From Candidatus Aenigmatarchaeota archaeon (GTDB taxonomy: Archaea; Aenigmatarchaeota; Aenigmatarchaeia; QMZP01), in NCBI GenBank assembly GCA_016202745.1, contig JACQOB010000068.1, positions 1-7,802 of the forward strand: a stretch of 7,802 nt of DNA, given 5' to 3'. Position 1 is the first letter of the stretch; every line of letters begins with the position of its first letter. The notes under the pieces were generated by a model. It was not told where the DNA came from. It searched no databases and worked only from the letters and a program-made list of their open reading frames with translations. Below are positions 1 to 5,841 of the stretch, in pieces. Made by a program: the position numbers and the translations under genes.

Positions 1-4
1 ATAG

Positions 5-17
5 AAACATTTAAATA
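5..17 (+). promoter_or_regulatory. Archaeal BRE/TATA promoter of the first secreted-protein gene
   Basis: A purine/A-rich element followed by TTTAAATA (10-17) fits the archaeal BRE plus TATA pattern. Counting about 26 bases on from the box centre puts the transcript start near position 40. That leaves a leader of about 26 bases holding the Shine-Dalgarno at 54-58. A second AT-rich stretch (TATATTTAT, 31-39) is also present, but a TATA box there would start the transcript at about the start codon and make the Shine-Dalgarno useless. Transcription start is inferred, not seen. Confidence 0.55.
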
Positions 18-53
18 CTGTGGCGACCAATATATTTATCAGGCTATTAGCCT

Positions 54-58
54 GGTGA
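54..58 (+). promoter_or_regulatory. Shine-Dalgarno GGTGA before the start at 66
   Basis: GGTGA matches the archaeal 16S rRNA 3' end and lies 7 bases before the ATG at 66. An in-frame TAG at 48-50 closes the frame upstream, so 66 is the only ATG start that keeps the signal peptide. Confidence 0.65.
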
Positions 59-65
59 ATGCTTA

Positions 66-950
66 ATGTCGTATCCAAAAACAACCAAAGCCATAATTGG
101 TGTCATTGCCGGCATAATAATAGCCGGCCAGCTTCTTTCAATCACTGCAGCCCAGAGCGATTTCGTCTCAGTCAACGTGAGCATCTCCTCTGTGACTGAG
201 ATTACAGTTTCTCCAGAAGCCATAAACTTCTCAGCCCTGTCACCTGGCAGCAATTCCGCCACGCAGACAGTGACCATAAAGAACACCGGATCGGCAAACA
301 TAACAACAGTATACGTAAACGCGACAACAATAGACAATGAGACTGTAAACCCGCTTGGAACAGGCAGGCCAGACCTCTATGCGTCAACAGGGTTCATAAT
401 GATACAGAACACCACCAATTCGTCATGGGTCCATGTGGGAAGGAAGGAGTGGAACCTGACAGCCGTGCTGGCTGGGGAGACTGTCAACCAGGGCGCGGGG
501 ATTGTCAACTTCAGCCATGGGTTCTACAGGAACTCATCCGGAAACAACTATCTGTGGAAGGTGGAGAACGGGACAGGCGGATTCTGCAACAGCACGGCCA
601 CTACGTTCATCATAAAGACTAACCCTGAGAATGCTACCGGAGGCCTCCAGAGGGACCTGAGCACAGGGACTGTATCCGCGACAGCGACAGCAGCCAATGC
701 GTTCTGGACTGCGTTCGCGGGCGCCGGACCCCTGCAGAACCAGTGCATTGTTACAGACTTCAACTGCAAATTCATATACATCTACAAGTACGACCCGACA
801 ACATATCCGTCCTGCACAGCGGCGAGCAACCTGCACAACTCGCAAATTGTGCCTGGCGAGGAAGCAGGCGTGACGATAATGGCGTCAATACCGGACGGGG
901 TGCCTGCGGGGAAAACGCTGATAGGGAACATTGTGTTCACTGCTACTTGA
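66..950 (+). CDS. Secreted sequon-rich beta-sandwich protein (294 aa)
   Basis: I do not recognise a named family. The N-terminus has Lys5 and Lys8, a hydrophobic core at about 9-24 and a plausible signal peptidase site after Ala29, so the protein should be exported. Residues about 44-95 look like one Ig-like or CARDB-like beta-sandwich strand set, of the kind common in archaeal surface proteins. The C-terminus (residues 264-294, ending PAGKTLIGNIVFTAT) resembles the last strand of such folds. There are 13 N-X-S/T sequons and four cysteines (174, 227, 234, 250), enough for two disulfides. No C-terminal membrane helix is seen, so it is either released or held by partners. The start is fixed by an upstream in-frame TAG and a Shine-Dalgarno. 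Alternatives are an archaeal pilin (the KAIIGV context loosely resembles a class III signal) or a TasA-like fibre subunit; neither is proven. It converges on the 776-residue gene. Confidence 0.88.
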   Translation: MSYPKTTKAIIGVIAGIIIAGQLLSITAAQSDFVSVNVSISSVTEITVSPEAINFSALSPGSNSATQTVTIKNTGSANITTVYVNATTIDNETVNPLGTGRPDLYASTGFIMIQNTTNSSWVHVGRKEWNLTAVLAGETVNQGAGIVNFSHGFYRNSSGNNYLWKVENGTGGFCNSTATTFIIKTNPENATGGLQRDLSTGTVSATATAANAFWTAFAGAGPLQNQCIVTDFNCKFIYIYKYDPTTYPSCTAASNLHNSQIVPGEEAGVTIMASIPDGVPAGKTLIGNIVFTAT

Positions 951-963
951 TGGTGCAACCCTG

Positions 964-969
964 TTTTTT
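964..969 (+). terminator. T6 tract, probable archaeal terminator of the first gene
   Basis: Six T residues lie 14 bases after the stop codon at 948-950. Archaeal RNA polymerase stops at T-runs without needing a hairpin. A second T6 follows at 1031-1036 and could act as a backup before transcription enters the convergent gene. Confidence 0.5.
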
Positions 970-1030
970 AGCTACGTTGAGGGATATTATTCAGCCAAGA
1001 CCATCTGGGCACAGGATTTCAACTAAGCCC

Positions 1031-1036
1031 TTTTTT
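1031..1036 (+). terminator. Second T6 tract in the convergent spacer
   Basis: This T-run lies 15 bases before the end of the oppositely oriented 776-residue gene. On the plus strand it is a plausible second terminator. The minus strand of this spacer has no T-run of five or more, so no clear terminator for the minus-strand operon is visible here. Confidence 0.35.
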
Positions 1037-1050
1037 ATGATTCGGCGGGA

Positions 1051-3381
1051 TTATCTTTTCCGCCTGCGGGTGCCCTGCTTGCCAGCAGAGTATATCTCCT
1101 TCTTTATGTCCGCGAGCATGCTGGCGATTTCAGGCCTGGGCTGCGCCTTTGACGCCTTGCGCCTTCTAAGAGTCAGTGAAGCCGCAATTATGGCCGGGAT
1201 GGCAACCAGCGCGTAAGCCATGTCTGCGCTCACAGGTGCCAGGACAAAGCTGCCAGTTGGGATTCCAGATGCTGCCGCATTGCCGCTGTCTGCTGGTGCC
1301 GTCTCCTGGGCCTCGGGGGTGGCTTCCTCGGCAATGGTCAGGGCGAACAGCTTCTCGTATTTCTTTCCATCAGCCTCCACTACAAAAGTGCCTGCGTAAG
1401 TGTCTGCCTTGGACCCCTCAGGTGCTGAAAACTGGACAGACACTGTTTCAAGGGCGCCCACAGGCAGGCTGTCTATGGAGAGCCTTTCAAGCCTGTAAAG
1501 GCCCTCGGGTATGCCTGTTATGGACAGCCGCAGGCTGGTGAGGTCTGCCTGGCCCACATTGGCAATTGTAAACTCCTCTCCGCCGCTTTCGCCCTTGTCC
1601 AGCCTGACTGTGTCAGGGACGCCTATATCAAGCTCCCTTTTCTTTGTGACAATGATGTCAATGTCCTGGCTAAAATCCAGGAACGGGTCCTTCTCGCCGG
1701 TAAGCAGGACCTTGTAAGTCCCCTCATCCTGGGGGACAGGCAGTTCGAGCTCCACATAGCCTTCCACGTCGGTCACCGCGAAGGCGGACAGCTGTGTGCC
1801 CTTTACAGACAACCTCACTGTTGCCATGTCAACAGGATTGCGGTCCGGGTCAACAGCAAGGCCCTGTATCTGTATCATGTCGGATACGGAATACTGGCTG
1901 TTAAGCTTGAACTCAACCTCCATTCCCCTCTTTTCCCCAACAACGAATGTGCCGGTTATTGAAGACCGCACGGTGGCTGTGTTCTTTATCTTGTCTATGT
2001 CAGAATCCGCCTCCTCCCAGTCGGAGTTGCAGGCCTTCTTTGCGGCATTCCAGTTAGCGCAGCGGAAGACCTTGATGTCGTTTTCATCAAGGAACCTCTT
2101 CTCATCATATTTCATCTCTATCTCAGCGTCATCGTAATCGAGTGTTGATTCTGTCATGAAGATGCCAGAGCTGCTTATGCCTGCCACCACATCGCCTGGC
2201 GTATAGGAAAACCTTATGGGGTCGTCGAATTCGTCTATGTCCACGTCCTCCAGGGTCATGGTGGCCTGGGAATGCTTCACTATCACGTCATAAGTTCCAG
2301 CGGGGATGGCAGCTGAATAGTCACCCTTGGCGTCCGTATTAACGACTGACTGGAATCCGTCAGACCTTACAAACCTTATCTCAGCCGAGGCCGGGTTGCC
2401 GTCCACGTCAAGCAGGCTTCCCGATACCTGAATGATGTAGGTTACGCCCCTGGTTACTGTCTTGGAGAAGCCGTTGTAGCTCAGCTGGGCGGCGATGTCA
2501 TAATACTTCGGCGGAAGCGGGGGGGCTGTTATTCTTGCGGTGGAAATGCTTCCCGAATGGGAAAAGTCCAGGATGGCTGTCTGCGCCGGCCCGACTTTTA
2601 GGCTCACCATGGCTGTTGTGAGCTGGATTGGGACGCCACGGTCGGTGGCCTGCATGCTTACCGCTATCTTATCCCCTTGTGTGATATCCGTCCTGTCAAC
2701 TGATGTTATGTCAAATTCGATAGGGTCTTTCACATCCAGCGTTGTGGTGTTCTTTGCCTTCTGGCCGCTGAATTCAGCTGACACTTCAGCCGTGTAAATG
2801 CCCCTGGAGGAAGGCGCATTAAGCTTGATTATCCAGCCCCTGTTTGTGTCGTATTTGGTGGGCTGCTGGGATATGACTGACTGGCCGGCTATCTTTACGT
2901 CGAATGCGCCCAATGCAGCCCCGGGGGTGAGCGAGACGCCGTCTTTGTAGACAAAGAAGCCTATCTCCACAGGCTCGGAAACATATGCGCGGCCGGGGGT
3001 GATGCCGCTTATCCTGTTAGTCAGCGTGGAAACCGTGAATGGGGTAAGCATATTGTCCTGCTCCTGAAGGCTATTCTGGCAGAACACGCTTGCCTCATAC
3101 TGGCCCGGCCGGTCTATGAAGGAGCTGTCCACATCCACGGCATACTCCTGGCCGAGGTTTGCCAGGTCAAGGGGCTGCGTTATTATATTGGGGCCGTTTA
3201 TGATGGCATAGATGCGCGAAATTGGCTGGCCCAGGTCATCAGTGCAGTTGGCTGTAATCCTCATGCCCTCACCAAGCCAGGGATTAGGGGGCGTAACCAA
3301 AGGCCTGTCAAGGGCAGGCATAGCCGCGACTGCAGGCGCTCCAGCCACAACAAGCAGGAATGCCATGGCAATCAGTTTCAT
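1051..3381 (-). CDS. Membrane-anchored multi-domain Ig-like surface protein (776 aa)
   Basis: An exported, single-pass membrane protein with its bulk outside the cell. Residues 1-20 form a signal peptide. These are followed by three Ig-like domains (about 28-118, 125-218, 222-318), a carboxypeptidase-regulatory-like domain (about 317-395; DVDGNP and AGTYDVIVKH), a module with a Cys441-Cys451 pair and nearby Trp (about 400-485), another Ig-like domain (about 498-580) and a CARDB/NEW3-like domain (about 582-685). An Ala/Glu/Pro/Thr linker leads to one membrane helix (about 717-738) and a 38-residue cytoplasmic tail with 14 basic and 3 acidic residues, ending RRRKR. Cys46 and Cys101 could pair within the first domain. 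Only two sequons occur (Asn45, Asn211), unlike the neighbouring secreted proteins. The start codon overlaps the stop of the MinD-like gene (ATGA), with a strong Shine-Dalgarno inside that gene, so the two are co-translated. No catalytic motif is seen. Function is unknown; structural, adhesive or scaffold roles fit. Confidence 0.92.
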   Translation of the reverse strand: MKLIAMAFLLVVAGAPAVAAMPALDRPLVTPPNPWLGEGMRITANCTDDLGQPISRIYAIINGPNIITQPLDLANLGQEYAVDVDSSFIDRPGQYEASVFCQNSLQEQDNMLTPFTVSTLTNRISGITPGRAYVSEPVEIGFFVYKDGVSLTPGAALGAFDVKIAGQSVISQQPTKYDTNRGWIIKLNAPSSRGIYTAEVSAEFSGQKAKNTTTLDVKDPIEFDITSVDRTDITQGDKIAVSMQATDRGVPIQLTTAMVSLKVGPAQTAILDFSHSGSISTARITAPPLPPKYYDIAAQLSYNGFSKTVTRGVTYIIQVSGSLLDVDGNPASAEIRFVRSDGFQSVVNTDAKGDYSAAIPAGTYDVIVKHSQATMTLEDVDIDEFDDPIRFSYTPGDVVAGISSSGIFMTESTLDYDDAEIEMKYDEKRFLDENDIKVFRCANWNAAKKACNSDWEEADSDIDKIKNTATVRSSITGTFVVGEKRGMEVEFKLNSQYSVSDMIQIQGLAVDPDRNPVDMATVRLSVKGTQLSAFAVTDVEGYVELELPVPQDEGTYKVLLTGEKDPFLDFSQDIDIIVTKKRELDIGVPDTVRLDKGESGGEEFTIANVGQADLTSLRLSITGIPEGLYRLERLSIDSLPVGALETVSVQFSAPEGSKADTYAGTFVVEADGKKYEKLFALTIAEEATPEAQETAPADSGNAAASGIPTGSFVLAPVSADMAYALVAIPAIIAASLTLRRRKASKAQPRPEIASMLADIKKEIYSAGKQGTRRRKR

Positions 3382-4085
3382 ATTGCACCTCCCGCGGGCA
3401 CTGAAAGGGCAGCTCCGATCCGCCTGAAATCCCTCGAGGACCGGGCCTTGGGCTTCAGGACGACCACAGGCATCCGCCTGAATATGCTCTTTGCGATTTC
3501 CCTGTCCTCTCTCACGACTCCCAGCAATGGCACGCCGCAGGCTGATTCAATCTCCTTCGGCAATAGCTGCCCTTTCCTGTAGCGGTTAAGTACAAGCCCC
3601 AACACCTTCGTGCCAGCCTTTTCAGCTGCCATTATGGTCTTCATGGCATCTGCAACAGCGGGTATCTCAGGGGTTGCCAGGACAATTGCCTCGTCGCACG
3701 CCCCCAGCACAGCCAAAGCGTTCTTTTCGAGCCCTGGGGGAGCGTCCACCAACACCGTGCTGTCGTGCAGTGCAGGATGGGCCAGCACCTTCCTCAGCCT
3801 TGCCGCGCTGGCTTCCCTGACGCCAAGCGAGGCCGGTATTATCCTCAGGCCGCTTGCGTGGATGTACATAGCTTCCAGCAGGCCTGCCCGTCCGTTCAGG
3901 ATGTCATTCAGCGATACGGGGAAGTGGAACATGCCAAGCTGGAGCCCAAGGCCTGACATCTTGAGATCGGCGTCCAGCGCCACCACAGGCCTCCTGTCAA
4001 GCATCATCGCGGCGGCAAGGTTTATAGTGACCACTGTCTTTCCAACTCCCCCCTTTGCAGAAACAATGCAAATGTTCCTTGCCAT
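3378..4085 (-). CDS. MinD/ParA-family ATPase (235 aa), operon partner of the surface protein
   Basis: A deviant Walker A P-loop ATPase of the MinD/ParA superfamily. Lys11-Thr17 reads KGGVGKT; Lys11 is the signature lysine that reaches across the ATP-bound dimer. Switch I is intact (Asp38-Ala-Asp40) and Walker B is VLVDAPPG (111-118). LNR at 166-168 fits the adenine-contacting loop of the family. Residues 48-90 (LQLGMF, LNDIL, IIPAS) are shared with the second ATPase in this window, so the two are paralogues. The protein ends soon after the core fold (GAALSVPAGGAI) and shows no MinD-type amphipathic membrane-targeting helix. The family positions cell division, chemotaxis, archaellum or other assemblies. 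The coupled downstream membrane protein is the obvious candidate cargo. The start is fixed by an in-frame TGA three codons upstream; a weak GTGA lies 6 bases before the ATG. Confidence 0.95.
   Translation of the reverse strand: MARNICIVSAKGGVGKTVVTINLAAAMMLDRRPVVALDADLKMSGLGLQLGMFHFPVSLNDILNGRAGLLEAMYIHASGLRIIPASLGVREASAARLRKVLAHPALHDSTVLVDAPPGLEKNALAVLGACDEAIVLATPEIPAVADAMKTIMAAEKAGTKVLGLVLNRYRKGQLLPKEIESACGVPLLGVVREDREIAKSIFRRMPVVVLKPKARSSRDFRRIGAALSVPAGGAI
3386..3393 (-). promoter_or_regulatory. Strong Shine-Dalgarno GGGAGGTG inside the MinD-like gene
   Basis: On the minus strand GGGAGGTG lies 4 bases before the ATG at 3381, within the last codons of the ATPase gene. It is the best Shine-Dalgarno match in the window. 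Together with the 4-base ATGA overlap it points to translational coupling with efficient re-initiation. Confidence 0.8.
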
Positions 4086-4165
4086 CTTTATTCACAGCCA
4101 GACATCTAGCTGCTTATTCTATTGTTTTCAAAATTAATAAAGCGCAGAGTAAGAATCAATATCAT
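4086..4165. promoter_or_regulatory. Divergent promoter region between MinD-like and 2H phosphoesterase genes
   Basis: This 80-base AT-rich spacer separates two divergent genes. AAATTAATAA (4131-4140) can be read as a TATA-like box on both strands. On the plus strand, 26 bases downstream falls at about 4163-4166, the ATG of the phosphoesterase gene, which has no convincing Shine-Dalgarno, so a leaderless transcript is likely. On the minus strand it predicts a start near 4111 and a leader of about 26 bases before the ATPase. A shared box could couple or alternate expression of the two genes. This is inferred from spacing only. Confidence 0.45.
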
Positions 4166-4774
4166 ATGGAATCAATATCTTGCAATATTGTAATACAGCC
4201 TTCTCCGGAAATTTCCAGGAAAGCCATTCTGATATGCAGGGAATTAAAGAAATATGGGGTATTCTTTACGCTTGACGGAGAGCATTACTATCCACATATC
4301 ACGCTTTACGTGACAGAATTTCCTGTAAAGAATATCGAGAAGATAAAACAAACCCTTGAAAGAATGGCATCAGAAACGAAGCCATTCAAAGTGGAACCTG
4401 AAAAATACAGGCAAAACAGAAGGGGATGGATTGATGTCAGCTATAGGAGAACAGGAGAAGTGTTGAATTTGCATAAAGAGGTTATCCGTTTGCTGAATCC
4501 GCTGAGGGAGGGGCTTGTACGGCAGAAATATGCCGAGCAAACCAGTAAATTAAGTTATAACAAACAAATGAATCTTGCCAAATATGGCTTTCCGCTTGCA
4601 TTTTCCCTCTACGTCCCCCACATGTCTTTTACTAGGTTCAAGGACACACACAAAAGGCTTGTATCTATGTTGCCAAACCAGGATTTTTCTTTCGTTGCGG
4701 ACAGAATTGGATTGTTCCGGATAAATGAAAATAGTGGATGGAAACTGCTTGGAAGTTTCAGATTGCACAAATAA
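4166..4774 (+). CDS. 2H phosphoesterase superfamily protein, LigT / 2'-5' RNA ligase-like (202 aa)
   Basis: The two hallmark H-x-[ST] motifs are present: His44-Ile-Thr46 (in YYPHITLY) and His152-Met-Ser154 (in YVPHMSFTRF), spaced as expected for the two-lobed fold. Family members hydrolyse or rearrange 2',3'-cyclic phosphates or 2'-5' bonds in RNA or nucleotides, in the cytoplasm. The substrate here cannot be named. The length matches the usual 180-200 residues. An open frame extends back to an ATG at 4055, but that would overlap the start of the divergent ATPase gene and remove the promoter, and the homologous fold begins at MESISCNIVIQ, so 4166 is preferred. The gene is about 40% G+C by hand count over several lines, against about 55-58% in the following ATPase gene, and it uses more AAA, AGA and other AT-rich codons. 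That suggests acquisition from another genome or different selection. It has no evident functional link to its neighbours. Confidence 0.9.
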   Translation: MESISCNIVIQPSPEISRKAILICRELKKYGVFFTLDGEHYYPHITLYVTEFPVKNIEKIKQTLERMASETKPFKVEPEKYRQNRRGWIDVSYRRTGEVLNLHKEVIRLLNPLREGLVRQKYAEQTSKLSYNKQMNLAKYGFPLAFSLYVPHMSFTRFKDTHKRLVSMLPNQDFSFVADRIGLFRINENSGWKLLGSFRLHK

Positions 4775-4781
4775 TCGTTCC

Positions 4782-4791
4782 TATTTAAGTA
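4782..4791 (+). promoter_or_regulatory. TATA-like box before the second MinD-like gene
   Basis: TATTTAAGTA lies just after the phosphoesterase stop codon (4772-4774). It predicts a transcript start near 4812 and a leader of about 50 bases for the ATPase gene at 4862. The gene could also be read through from the phosphoesterase gene, since the spacer is only 87 bases and holds no strong T-run on the plus strand. Confidence 0.4.
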
Positions 4792-4851
4792 AAAAATACA
4801 ACAATAAACTGACAACTTATGCAGAGTGCAGATAGTTGTCCAGAACCAATG

Positions 4852-4855
4852 GGTG
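4852..4855 (+). promoter_or_regulatory. Short Shine-Dalgarno GGTG before the start at 4862
   Basis: GGTG lies 6 bases before the ATG. An in-frame TAA directly abuts the ATG (4859-4861), so no upstream start in this frame is possible. Confidence 0.5.
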
Positions 4856-4861
4856 TATTAA

Positions 4862-5689
4862 ATGGTAAGAATTCTAAGCGTGGCATCAGCAAAAGGCGGC
4901 GTTGGCAAGACAGTCACCGTCGCAAACCTTGGCATTGCCCTGTCGCATGTTTTCAGGAAGAAAGTCGTCGTCATAGACTGCAACCTCAGCAACCCCCACC
5001 TTGGACTTTACATGGGGATGTTCTCCACCTGGCCCATAACCCTCAACAGCGTCCTGAACAACGAGGCTGACCTGGAAAGGGCGATGCACACCCATGCAAC
5101 GGGCCTCAAGATAATACCCGCCTCCTTCGATGTAAGGGACCTCCAGAGGATGACGCTGCAGAAGCTCAGGTCGCGCATCAGGGCCACGTTCAACAATTAT
5201 GACACCGATATCGTAATGCTTGACTCTTCCCCTGGGATAACCAGGGAGGCGTTCCTGACTGTCCGCTCCGCGGACGAGATAGTGTTTGTGGCAACCCCCC
5301 ACATACCCGCAATTGTTGACATCACGAAATGCTGCCAGCTGCTGAAGAAGACTGACGCGAAGCCCGTGGGTATTGTCATGAACAGGGTCAGGAAGCAGAA
5401 GTATGAGCTCAGGGATGAGGAGATCTACAAGTTTACCAAGCTCCCCATACTGGCGAGCATACCCGAGGATGAGAATGTCCTCAGGAGCACTAATTTCAAG
5501 ATACCTGTCGTGACAATGGCGCCGCGGTCTGACGCGAGCAGGGCGTTCATAGGTCTTGCTGGGACGCTGGTTGGCGAGGATTATGCGATGAAGGACGACG
5601 GCTTCCTGGGCAGGATTTTCCGCAGGCTCGGGAGGAAAGATGAACCAGCGGCGGAAGAAGCGGAGCTTGCGAGGCTGGCGGGCAGGTGA
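4862..5689 (+). CDS. MinD-like ATPase with C-terminal amphipathic helix (275 aa)
   Basis: A second MinD/ParA-superfamily ATPase. It has deviant Walker A KGGVGKT at 11-17, Walker B IVMLDSSPG at 117-125 (Asp121), and MNRVRK at 173-178 for the adenine loop. It shares MGMF, LNxxLN, GLKIIPAS, ATPxIPA and other stretches with the ATPase at 3378-4085, showing a paralogous pair. Two differences stand out. At switch I it reads Asp39-Cys-Asn41, so the second Asp (equivalent to E. coli MinD Asp40, important for hydrolysis) is Asn. I recall D-x-N-L in some archaeal MinD-like proteins, so this may be a subfamily trait rather than damage. Residues 246-257 (DGFLGRIFRRLG) form an amphipathic, basic/hydrophobic helix much like the MinD membrane-targeting sequence, then an Ala/Glu-rich tail follows. 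The likely role is peripheral membrane binding with ATP-dependent dimerisation to place a division or envelope component. The partner is unknown. Confidence 0.95.
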   Translation: MVRILSVASAKGGVGKTVTVANLGIALSHVFRKKVVVIDCNLSNPHLGLYMGMFSTWPITLNSVLNNEADLERAMHTHATGLKIIPASFDVRDLQRMTLQKLRSRIRATFNNYDTDIVMLDSSPGITREAFLTVRSADEIVFVATPHIPAIVDITKCCQLLKKTDAKPVGIVMNRVRKQKYELRDEEIYKFTKLPILASIPEDENVLRSTNFKIPVVTMAPRSDASRAFIGLAGTLVGEDYAMKDDGFLGRIFRRLGRKDEPAAEEAELARLAGR

Positions 5690-5841
5690 ATCCTCTTTCA
5701 AGTTGACTCCTGTTTTCCTGTAACTTTCCCTCTTGATTTGAGATAACATTTCATACCTTTTATCGGCCGTTGGAGGGTATCAGCAGAGCCATTTGCAGTG
5801 GTTCAGGATCAGCATATAAAATTTAGGCGCATATAATACAC
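5690..5841 (+). other. Spacer with pyrimidine-rich 3' region and downstream promoter
   Basis: This is the largest non-coding gap in the window. Its first half is pyrimidine-rich on the plus strand with short T-runs (5713-5716, 5758-5761) that could end transcription of the ATPase gene, though none exceeds four T. A weak 5-base inverted repeat (ATACC 5753-5757, GGTAT 5776-5780) is too short to call a terminator or riboswitch. I see no small gene or tRNA fold. The last part holds the promoter of the next gene. Confidence 0.4.
5814..5822 (+). promoter_or_regulatory. TATA box giving a probably leaderless transcript
   Basis: ATATAAAAT is a good archaeal TATA box. Its centre lies about 24 bases before the ATG at 5842, which is the distance expected between box and transcript start. 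No Shine-Dalgarno is present between it and the ATG. The transcript therefore probably begins at or next to the start codon. Confidence 0.6.

Noticed and set aside
66..140. Class III (pilin/archaellin) signal peptide in the first gene
   Set aside because: The Lys-Ala before a hydrophobic stretch is suggestive, but the protein lacks the usual Glu at +5 and has an ordinary signal peptidase I site. Kept only as an alternative.
1044..1064. Short hairpin (GGCGG/CCGCC) spanning the stop codon of the 776-residue gene
   Set aside because: The stem is only 5 bases, and no T-run follows on the minus strand, so it does not qualify as an intrinsic terminator.
743..1216. Open frame of 157 codons on the plus strand crossing the convergent spacer
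   Set aside because: It overlaps the end of one real gene in another frame and the end of the other in antisense, crosses two T6 tracts, and has no signal or family features.
3610..4137. Open frame of 175 codons on the plus strand opposite the first MinD-like gene
   Set aside because: Antisense to a well-supported gene and low-complexity in Ser, Ala and Pro; no motif or ribosome site.
4055..4165. Upstream extension of the 2H phosphoesterase frame to an ATG at 4055 (37 extra residues)
   Set aside because: It overlaps the start of the divergent ATPase gene, covers the promoter spacer, and adds residues outside the family fold. The ATG at 4166 matches the TATA spacing.
4886..5749. Long open frame of 287 codons on the minus strand opposite the second MinD-like gene
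   Set aside because: It is antisense to a clear ATPase gene. Its translation is rich in Arg, Tyr and His with no recognisable fold, typical of a shadow frame in G+C-rich coding DNA.
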